Shown: piece by piece, positions 36,350 through 43,724 of the stretch
Layout of the letters: each line of letters starts with the position of its first letter
Position numbering within the stretch: position 1 is the first letter of the stretch
Assembly: GCA_022821865.1 (NCBI GenBank)
Contig: JAJECW010000008.1
Coordinates: forward strand, 1 to 64,000
Reading direction: 5' to 3'
DNA from: Pseudomonadales bacterium
Lineage (GTDB): Bacteria; Pseudomonadota; Gammaproteobacteria; Pseudomonadales; Pseudohongiellaceae
DNA: 64,000 bases
Notes under the pieces: model-generated
Seen by the model: the letters and a program-made list of their open reading frames with translations, nothing else
The model's database searches: none
Told to the model about the DNA's origin: nothing
Position numbers and translations under genes: made by a program

Positions 36350-38236
36350 TCACATTTGGATCACTTCTTGGTTCTCGAACCAGCCAATTTTGGACATATG
36401 GCTGGCGACCATGTCCACCTCTTTCGTGTACACAACCACGGCGAGGCTCCGCTCAGCCCTACTGCAAGTTGTGTAGAAGAGACGGCGAGTTCTGTCTACG
36501 GAAGTTTCTCTGCCTTCAAGGCGGTTTTTCTCATCTGTTTTCGTCAGAGCTTTCGCCCCAAGCAACTTTTCATAGCTAAACATGAATCCGCGAGCTTCAT
36601 TGTCATCTAGAATGACCATTACTCGCGGAAATTGTAGACCTTTGATACCTTGATGTGTTCCGAAAGGCGATCTATCTGAGATGTACTCCACATACGCTTG
36701 GAATTGACTGAACGGGACAGAAAGCGCTTCCCGCCAAGCGTCAATTACAGGATTCCTGTCGTCTTCCGCATCTACTGGAACGGACTCAATTTTTTGTCCT
36801 TGCGCACTTGCGCCGGATAGGATGGGTGCAAATACGTCAGGGATTCGAAAAAGACCTTCGTGATCAACCACCTTGAGAATATCTAGCAGTACGGGATCTG
36901 CACCATCTTCCCACAGGGACGACATTGTCTTTACAGACTTTCCGACCGTGCGGATTTCCTCTAATGAAGTCTTGCTCGCGAGTAATCTATCAGGAGACAC
37001 AATTGGAGAATATTCCTTTACGACCTCAGCCACCGCAAACCTTTTATTGGATAGCGCCGCATGCGCCAAGGGAAGAACCTGCTGCGCAAAGAAGGCAATT
37101 CCACTTAATGTCCCATCAAGCAGACCGGTTTTAAAATTGCTGATCTCGTATAGCGGCTTAAAGAAACCGTGAAAGCCACCCCTGCGTGCAGCCATATGAT
37201 GTTCAAGCATAAGTACTTTGACCGCATGCAGGCTTATCCAATCATCATCGGAAGCGACTTCGGCCATCATTCTGCCCACTTCCGTTTCAATTTTCTGTTT
37301 GTCTCTATCATCACTATCATTCACCAAGAAAAGCCGCACGACCCCTTCATGCGCGTCTGGTCTAGGCTTCTGCTGAGCGCCGTCCGCATCCGATCTGATC
37401 CGATTGAGAAGAGTCACAACACGTTTGGGACACCTGTGGTTGATGATAATGGCAGGCTTCTCCCAATCTGCAGGAACAGCTTGTTCCAATTCTTCTTTTC
37501 CATCTGCATAGATGCGCTGCATAGTGTCACCGAATAAAAATAGACCAAACTTGTCAGAATGTTCGGCTTGGACAGCAAAGAATGCTTCAATTAAATCTTT
37601 TTGAGTGTCTTGACTTTCGTCGATTAGCAAAAAAGGATACTTCCGAACCAGTATTTGTCGCATGAGCGGTTTGTCAATTAGGAGCCCGGCTGAGATAGCA
37701 ATTACCTCAGCATGATTAAGCGAATCTTTACCGACGTTTTCACCGTTAGGGTTATAGGTGAACTGCTTGATGGTATCTAGATGCAGAAGTCGCTTTTGTT
37801 TTGACTCTATCTGTATTTCTCGCTCAATGGCGGCCTTTGTTCCCGATCTCCCAGTCTCTTGCTTCTCTCGAAGTATAGCAATTTCGTCAGTTAGACGTAG
37901 GCGAAGTAAGTTAGAGATGTCTTTATGGTACGTACGAATCTGCTCCCAAGCAAAACTATGGATTGTGGAAACGGAGAAAATGGGGTTAAAGTCTAGTCTG
38001 CGCCTAATTTCGTCGCATGCGGCGTTTGTATAGGTTATGACAGCAACTTTTTGACCCGATTGCCGAAAGAGCTTACCGTATCGGTCTCGAAAGATACTCA
38101 ATACCTCAACTACCGCCCTAGTTTTGCCGGAGCCAGCACCAGCATAGAGGAAAAAACTCTTTGGCTTTTCCAGTTCGAGGCAGGCCTTGACTGTCTTCCT
38201 TAGTTCACTCTCTTGGGAGACCAACTCAGGCATCAT
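36350..38236 (-). CDS. gajB: UvrD/PcrA-like helicase, GajB-like (Gabija)
   Basis: A 628-aa superfamily 1 helicase. The Walker A is YAGAGSGKTRAVVEVL (residues 31-46); motif Ia is AVITYTNAACDEIRRRL; motif II is LLIDESQD (203-210); motif III is LFLFGDTMQRIY. The C-terminal motifs are HQGIKGLQFPRVMVI and RRLFYTTCSRAERSLAVVVY. It starts 11 nt inside the OLD-family nuclease gene. The OLD nuclease + UvrD pair is the Gabija arrangement, in which GajB responds to DNA ends and works with GajA. At 628 aa it is longer than the best-studied GajB (about 500 aa), so this may be a divergent branch. Confidence 0.75.
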   Translation of the reverse strand: MMPELVSQESELRKTVKACLELEKPKSFFLYAGAGSGKTRAVVEVLSIFRDRYGKLFRQSGQKVAVITYTNAACDEIRRRLDFNPIFSVSTIHSFAWEQIRTYHKDISNLLRLRLTDEIAILREKQETGRSGTKAAIEREIQIESKQKRLLHLDTIKQFTYNPNGENVGKDSLNHAEVIAISAGLLIDKPLMRQILVRKYPFLLIDESQDTQKDLIEAFFAVQAEHSDKFGLFLFGDTMQRIYADGKEELEQAVPADWEKPAIIINHRCPKRVVTLLNRIRSDADGAQQKPRPDAHEGVVRLFLVNDSDDRDKQKIETEVGRMMAEVASDDDWISLHAVKVLMLEHHMAARRGGFHGFFKPLYEISNFKTGLLDGTLSGIAFFAQQVLPLAHAALSNKRFAVAEVVKEYSPIVSPDRLLASKTSLEEIRTVGKSVKTMSSLWEDGADPVLLDILKVVDHEGLFRIPDVFAPILSGASAQGQKIESVPVDAEDDRNPVIDAWREALSVPFSQFQAYVEYISDRSPFGTHQGIKGLQFPRVMVILDDNEARGFMFSYEKLLGAKALTKTDEKNRLEGRETSVDRTRRLFYTTCSRAERSLAVVVYTKEVDMVASHMSKIGWFENQEVIQM

Positions 38237-40469
38237 TCACCTCTGCCGACTCTGTCGAAATTACTTCTAACTTTCTCTCGTCAAGTTTCCCCTCAAGCCA
38301 CTTGAGGCCATTCTCTATGTAGTCTGGCGGCTTTAGCTCGTTCGGTTCACTTCGGTAAAGTAGTTCCAAGGCCATCTCTGCCTTGCTACCTTTCTCCAAA
38401 TTGCAGAACATATTTTTACAGGCATCATCGAGGGAATCCTTATTGAGAGCCGCTTGAAGCTTCTTCAATAAGCCCACCGGTTTCTTAAATCCTCGCAACA
38501 GCGCAAGGTTCGACAAGGCCAGTGAATCCTCGAATGTATACGGTATGGCCTCGTCTTTGTCTTCACCCTCCTTGAATTCCATAGTGATTGGGCACTGATA
38601 TGCGACTCTGACTAGCCCATTCGCTGATTTTTTCTGGTCGTCTGACAATTCGAGCAAATCGTCAAGAAGACTTCTCTCAGGCACCCAGTCTTTGAGCGTA
38701 TTGTTTCCAGTCCTGTAGCCTTTACCGCGTTCTGGGCGAGCCCTGGCAGTGCCATTCTCTTGGATTGAGTCCAAGTCCGTGATAATCAGAGAAAGAAGTC
38801 CAAGAGATTCTATAAGCGGCCTCAAACGATGTGCATGGGCACCGCCAATTTCAAGAAGTGATATGTAGCTTTGATTCAGATTGGGGAAATTTTTGCGCAC
38901 GAAATGAGGAAGCAACATGCGTTCAGCGGAACCCTCCACGAGGATGGCCGCATCAGCAAAAAAGAGATCGCAATGAGTTGTTCGAAGATAACGATCAGCA
39001 AACTTCGATGTCTCGTCGTTTTCGCCAAATGTTCGTGAGAGATTGACAACCGTTGCTGTAGGTACCTGTCCCTGCTTTGCAGTTGGTTCCCTGCGAAAGT
39101 AGCGCAGACAAGAGAAGTCTATTTCATAGGCAATATGTGATGAGTGAGTGCTGACGATCAGTTGAGTACTGTAGAGGGAACTACCGAGCTCGGTATGTTC
39201 GCGAAGCACTTTGTAAGCTTTCTTGATAAATACCTGCTGGACCTGCGCGTGCAAATGGGCCTCGGGTTCTTCGACAAGTACAATGTGCAAGGGTTCAATA
39301 GCAGCATCATTGGTGTCTTGATTTTTGACTGCTTTTCCAACCTGCATCCATTCGTCTCTGAATCGAATTAGGCTAAATACCATCGAGATGAGGTTTTGGT
39401 AGCCCAGGCCGTTGTATTTTTCAGGTAAGTACAGCGATTCTGTTCCGGGTAATTCGTATTTAACTGTGGCGTCTTGATCGAGGCTGTCGCGCGGATCGAT
39501 CTGGCTTGTTATGGAGATTCTTGGGTCACTGAACCCCGGGTAGTTTAAACCCTCCAGTTCCCCAATAGCCGGCTCGAAACTCGTCTTCAACTGATCATTG
39601 AATACCATTTTTGCTTCTTCGATCGCCTCCAGAGCTTCGATATCACTCTTGTCCGGCATCTCCGATGGATCTAGGTGCATTGAGTAGTAACGTCGTAGCT
39701 GAGTTGACAAGCTTGCAAAACCACTACGTGACCCATCTTCAGTCTTGGGATCCGAAAAACCTCTTTGGGCAGTGATTACGTCAACCTTTATGAGACCTTC
39801 GAATGGGTTCCTATTGAGAGGAACACTACCCTGCGGAAGCGGTTGGGGCGTGGCGACTCCCTGCACGGGATCTTTACATTGCGAGGGATCAAGAATGTAG
39901 CATTGAACTTCAAACTGACTGTGAAGCTTCTGGTCCAGAAAATCTCTCATCGAGTGTGGCCATAAAGATAGTAGTGACTCTGATTTGGAAGAAGCAGACT
40001 CAGCGTTTCGTGCCGAGTTATAGGCTTCTTGAAACTCCTTGTAGAGTTGCTCTATGTTCTTTGGCGCTAAGATAAGCCTGACTCCCAACAATTCCTTCGG
40101 TGTCCAATCCAGTGTAGGGAGAAGGTGCACAACTTGGTGAAGGTCATTTTCATCCGCTGTGAGCCAAACATCAATCGATGGCAAATGAGGTAGCCAGGCC
40201 CCAATGCCTAGATCTGGTGTTACATCATTGCCAGTAGCTGTTATCCATTGTTTTCCGACTTGATCGAGAGTCGACCAATTGGAAAGGGTGAAATCCGTTG
40301 TGGAAATGTCTTTGCGGCGGTCTCGTTTGAGGAAGAGAATAAGAGCATCCATTGCAGACGTCTTTCCACTGTTATTTGCACCGACAAAAATGGTCTCCCG
40401 TTTCGCGATCTCAACGCGGCATGCCTTGAGCTTCCGAAAGTTCTGAATCTCAACAAAAGTAATGTTCAT
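38226..40469 (-). CDS. gajA: OLD-family ATPase-Toprim endonuclease, GajA-like (Gabija)
   Basis: A 747-aa protein. The N-terminal ABC-type ATPase has FRKLKACRVEIAKRETIFVG and the Walker A GANNSGKTS (30-38). Motif VLVEEPEAHLHAQVQ supplies the signature-to-Walker B region, and IVSTHSSHIAYE the H-loop. The C-terminal Toprim nuclease has Glu512 in ILVEGSAERMLLP and Asp565/Asp567 in IITDLDS. This is a class 2 OLD nuclease, the kind paired with a UvrD helicase in Gabija. GajA nicks specific DNA when nucleotide pools fall during phage infection. It is larger than the reference GajA (about 580 aa). It lies 55 nt after the type III mod gene on the same strand. Confidence 0.78.
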   Translation of the reverse strand: MNITFVEIQNFRKLKACRVEIAKRETIFVGANNSGKTSAMDALILFLKRDRRKDISTTDFTLSNWSTLDQVGKQWITATGNDVTPDLGIGAWLPHLPSIDVWLTADENDLHQVVHLLPTLDWTPKELLGVRLILAPKNIEQLYKEFQEAYNSARNAESASSKSESLLSLWPHSMRDFLDQKLHSQFEVQCYILDPSQCKDPVQGVATPQPLPQGSVPLNRNPFEGLIKVDVITAQRGFSDPKTEDGSRSGFASLSTQLRRYYSMHLDPSEMPDKSDIEALEAIEEAKMVFNDQLKTSFEPAIGELEGLNYPGFSDPRISITSQIDPRDSLDQDATVKYELPGTESLYLPEKYNGLGYQNLISMVFSLIRFRDEWMQVGKAVKNQDTNDAAIEPLHIVLVEEPEAHLHAQVQQVFIKKAYKVLREHTELGSSLYSTQLIVSTHSSHIAYEIDFSCLRYFRREPTAKQGQVPTATVVNLSRTFGENDETSKFADRYLRTTHCDLFFADAAILVEGSAERMLLPHFVRKNFPNLNQSYISLLEIGGAHAHRLRPLIESLGLLSLIITDLDSIQENGTARARPERGKGYRTGNNTLKDWVPERSLLDDLLELSDDQKKSANGLVRVAYQCPITMEFKEGEDKDEAIPYTFEDSLALSNLALLRGFKKPVGLLKKLQAALNKDSLDDACKNMFCNLEKGSKAEMALELLYRSEPNELKPPDYIENGLKWLEGKLDERKLEVISTESAEVNDA

Positions 40470-40524
40470 TGGTTATTCATTCATGCACAGCTAAGTGAAT
40501 CAACCATTGCATGCTCCTGGTTTT

Positions 40525-42528
40525 TCAAAACGCTATTAACCTCTCTCCAAATTCAGTGCGGAGGTTCCATTTTTTCGTCGTGTTGAGCGCTTGCTCAAGA
40601 CAGATAAAAATGCCCCCCATGCCTTTGAGTTTAGCGATAGTCGGCTCCTTCAGATCATAGTCAAGGCAAACTGTCGCCTCTTTCTGTCGGTCCCATACAC
40701 GAAAGACCACATTGTCGGCGAAATCGGCAAGAGCCTCTGACTGAACATCAAGCATGAAGCCGTTTTTGAGGAGGACTTCTTCCAGAATTGTCGACCTTTC
40801 GAATTTCATCAGGAACGCTGATTCCTTTTCACGAATATAGACCTCAAAAGCCTCCAAGTTTTCTTCATCCGTTTTCTCGGAATTGGGAACGAACTCAGTG
40901 CGAGGAAACCGGGACTTGGCGAGTCTGTATACCTTAAAACCTGCGCGGAATGCGAGATGATCGTGCTTTGCCATGCCTTCAAGTTCGTTGTCCGCTTCGG
41001 CTTCCAACCTTGCTGCTGTTTCGTCGAAACGGGCAACTACTCGCCTATTTCTCTCGATTGTGATATCTGATATGCATTTGAACCCCGCCTTGAAGGATTC
41101 GTCCTCTTTGTCAATCAATTCCGGGAATTGCACCAGAATGAAGTGGCGTGTCCCATTATCCTTTGCGTTTGTCTCAATAATGGCTTGGGCCATAGGTCCA
41201 GATCCAGCGAAGAAGTCGAGCACAATATCTCCATCGTCAAGAACGAACGGGATTACGTGGGAGAGCAAGCTGACCGGCTTCGGATTAGTGAAGATCTTTC
41301 GATGTTCCGGAAAGAGAGTCTTGAGATCGTAAGGCCCAAGCCGACCATCAAGTTCAAAGACACTTGAGAGCTTGTCTTGAAACTCGTTAGCGTAGACTTT
41401 TAATTCTATGATCTTATTCTCGTCTTGCCCAAAAAGAATGCGCTCTTTGGCAAGTAATTCTTCCATTGTTTCCAGCGGGAAGCGATAGCCCATTAGCGGT
41501 TCTTTGCACGGATTGCCTGTGACAGGATGTGGAACATCATATCGATAGCCTTCCTTGCCAGGGTTGTGTACGCTCTGACTCCCAGTGTAAATGCCGCCCT
41601 TGTCGATAAATTTGTACCGGTCGAGTGGCCATAGAAACTGTTTGTTCTCTCGATGCCATCGAGTGTATGCCTCTTGCAGTTCGGCAAGGTCAGCATGTTT
41701 CGAAACTAGCTCCTCGCCCTTTTTCACCAAGACATCTTTTACATCTGATAGTTGTGTCTTCCAAACTGCTGAAAGCCGAGTCTTGTCCCGACAGTAGACT
41801 AGTACGTATTCATGCTCCTCGGCAACGTTTGATGGGTTGTTGTCTGTAGCGTTTTTCCAGATGATTGTACCGACATGATTCTCCTCGCCAAAGACCTCAT
41901 CACACAATTTTCGCAAGTGGTGAATTTCGTTGTCATCGATTGAGATAAAGATTGCACCATCTGTTCGCAGCAGTTGCCGAGAAAGCAACAAGCGCGGATA
42001 AAGCATATTGAGCCAGTTGGAGTGAAAGCGCCCGTCGGCTTTCGTGTTCGTGTCGACCTTCACACCCTCTGAAGTCACACCGATGTGTTTCCAGTAGGTT
42101 TCTTTGTCCACCTTCCATACGTCGGAATACACGAAGTCCTTGTCCTTGTTGTACGGCGGATCAATATAGATGCACTTTATCCGATTGCGGTAAGCGGCGA
42201 GCAGACACTTCAAGACTTCGAGATTCTCTCCCTCGATGATCGCGTTGCCATCGGCAAGTTCTGGATTTACTGAACGTTCGGGATCGTACTCCAAAGTTGC
42301 GAGAGTCGGTGTGAATGCGTTGCGTTTGGCATCGGCCTTGCCGAACCAGCGGAATTCAAAGCGTTCGGTTTCCGGCGCCGAATCGGGGTCGATAAGGCGT
42401 TTCAGCTCGTCGGGGTTGAGAGCCCCGTCATTGGTAAACAGGTCCGGCATGAGTTCGCGGAGTTGCTCCAGGCGTTCCTGGTTCAAGTCAGGCGTGGCCG
42501 GCATTCGGTCCATAATTGCTTTGTTCAT
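40525..42528 (-). CDS. mod: type III restriction-modification methyltransferase subunit
   Basis: A 667-aa beta-class DNA adenine methyltransferase. Motif IV CIYIDPPYNKDKDFVY (DPPY at residues 123-126) comes before motif I DIVLDFFAGSGPMAQAI. A target-recognition region lies between, and NPKPVSLLSHVI precedes motif I. The start is the ATG at 42528: a perfect AGGAGG lies 6 nt upstream, and the start overlaps the DUF1016 stop by 4 nt. Mod alone methylates a short asymmetric site and, with Res, restricts unmethylated DNA. The site cannot be read from sequence. Confidence 0.88.
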   Translation of the reverse strand: MNKAIMDRMPATPDLNQERLEQLRELMPDLFTNDGALNPDELKRLIDPDSAPETERFEFRWFGKADAKRNAFTPTLATLEYDPERSVNPELADGNAIIEGENLEVLKCLLAAYRNRIKCIYIDPPYNKDKDFVYSDVWKVDKETYWKHIGVTSEGVKVDTNTKADGRFHSNWLNMLYPRLLLSRQLLRTDGAIFISIDDNEIHHLRKLCDEVFGEENHVGTIIWKNATDNNPSNVAEEHEYVLVYCRDKTRLSAVWKTQLSDVKDVLVKKGEELVSKHADLAELQEAYTRWHRENKQFLWPLDRYKFIDKGGIYTGSQSVHNPGKEGYRYDVPHPVTGNPCKEPLMGYRFPLETMEELLAKERILFGQDENKIIELKVYANEFQDKLSSVFELDGRLGPYDLKTLFPEHRKIFTNPKPVSLLSHVIPFVLDDGDIVLDFFAGSGPMAQAIIETNAKDNGTRHFILVQFPELIDKEDESFKAGFKCISDITIERNRRVVARFDETAARLEAEADNELEGMAKHDHLAFRAGFKVYRLAKSRFPRTEFVPNSEKTDEENLEAFEVYIREKESAFLMKFERSTILEEVLLKNGFMLDVQSEALADFADNVVFRVWDRQKEATVCLDYDLKEPTIAKLKGMGGIFICLEQALNTTKKWNLRTEFGERLIAF

Positions 42529-43724
42529 GACTTGCCTCCTTCGTTCTCGGAGCGCCATTCGAGAAGCAGTCTGCGCAACTCCTCCTTGGGTGGAAGTTCC
42601 AGTTTGTAGCGGCTGGCGAAAATGCGCTCGTTGCCCTTGTCGAGCACGTATTCGACGACAGCATCGTTCTTGTCGGTACAGAGGATCAAGCCAATCGTCG
42701 GGTTGTCCTCCCCGACGCGTATTTCGCGATCAAAGTAGTGTACGTACATCTGCATCTGGCCAATATCGCCATGAGTGAGCTTTTCTGTTTTCAAGTCGAT
42801 GATCACATAACACTTCAGGCGCACATGATAAAAGACCAGGTCCGCGTAGAAATGGTCTCCATTCAGCGTGAGTCTTTTCTGTCGGGCCACGAAGGCGAAT
42901 CCAGCCCCCAGTTCCAGCAGAAACTCCTGCATGTGGCTAGTAAGGGCCGTTTCCAGTTCGCTTTCGACCAATCGATGCGACTCAGGAAGGCCGAGGAACT
43001 CCAAAGCATAGGGGTCTTTGATAATGTCGATGGGGTGTTCGGTCTCCTGTCCTTTGCTAACGAGTTGGAGCACACCGTCCTTGTCCCGGCTCTTGAGCAG
43101 GCGTTCAAAAAGCAGGGTGTTGACCTGTCGCTCAAGCTGCCGCTTGCTCCAGCGATTACTGGCGGCTTCCAGTTCATAGAACTGCCGCGCCTCATCGTTT
43201 TCAACGCGCATTAGGGCGCGGTAATGCGACCAGCTTAGATCGGGATGAAAGCTGGCTGCTGTGGATTCAATGCCCTCTGGACGCTGTTGTGGAGTCAATT
43301 CTCCGCTTGGTAGGTGGAGATTTCCACTCTTGCCCAATTCTCTACCCACTGGGGAGAGAATCTGTTGTTGCCCGAATTCCCTACCCAGTGGGTAGGGAAT
43401 TGTCGGGGAGCGATCAACGTACGTAAGATAGAACTGTCGCATACTCCACAACGACGCGGTGGAGTAGCCTTTCCCGTAGCGTTCTGTCAGCCCTCTCGAC
43501 AGATCCTCAATTGCGGCTTTGCCGTATTCGGCCCGTTTCTGCCCATTCTGCTCTTCCTCAACGATTTCACGTCCGATCAGCCAATATGCGGCTACCATTG
43601 CGCTATTGACCGTTCGGGCGACATGACTGCGGGCTTCTTCGAGAATATCGACAATCCGCCCGAACACCGCGGCATTGTCCGAGGCCGGCGTATCCGGGAC
43701 TTGCTTTTGAATCTGTTCAGGCAT
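42525..43724 (-). CDS. YhcG/DUF1016 PD-(D/E)XK nuclease
   Basis: A 399-aa protein with an N-terminal DUF1016 helical domain (NSAMVAAYWLIGREIVEEEQ) and a C-terminal PD-(D/E)XK nuclease fold (GDHFYADLVFYH and YVIIDLKTEKL supply the Asp and Asp-x-Lys residues). It lies between res and mod, overlapping both (8 nt and 4 nt), so it is translated as part of the RM operon. The middle carries in-frame palindromic inserts encoding YPLGREF and SPVGREL repeats. Proteins of this family are often found inside restriction loci; the exact role is not settled. Confidence 0.8.
   Translation of the reverse strand: MPEQIQKQVPDTPASDNAAVFGRIVDILEEARSHVARTVNSAMVAAYWLIGREIVEEEQNGQKRAEYGKAAIEDLSRGLTERYGKGYSTASLWSMRQFYLTYVDRSPTIPYPLGREFGQQQILSPVGRELGKSGNLHLPSGELTPQQRPEGIESTAASFHPDLSWSHYRALMRVENDEARQFYELEAASNRWSKRQLERQVNTLLFERLLKSRDKDGVLQLVSKGQETEHPIDIIKDPYALEFLGLPESHRLVESELETALTSHMQEFLLELGAGFAFVARQKRLTLNGDHFYADLVFYHVRLKCYVIIDLKTEKLTHGDIGQMQMYVHYFDREIRVGEDNPTIGLILCTDKNDAVVEYVLDKGNERIFASRYKLELPPKEELRRLLLEWRSENEGGKS
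43337..43400. repeat. two 25-bp palindromes inside the DUF1016 coding sequence
   Basis: The 25-nt unit at 43376-43400 has perfect 12-bp arms (ATTCCCTACCCA and TGGGTAGGGAAT) around one base. A second unit at 43337-43361 has the same design with one mismatch. Both are read in frame and add repeated Gly-Arg-Glu peptides to the protein. Related sequence occurs in non-coding DNA at 35447-35486. Confidence 0.75.
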
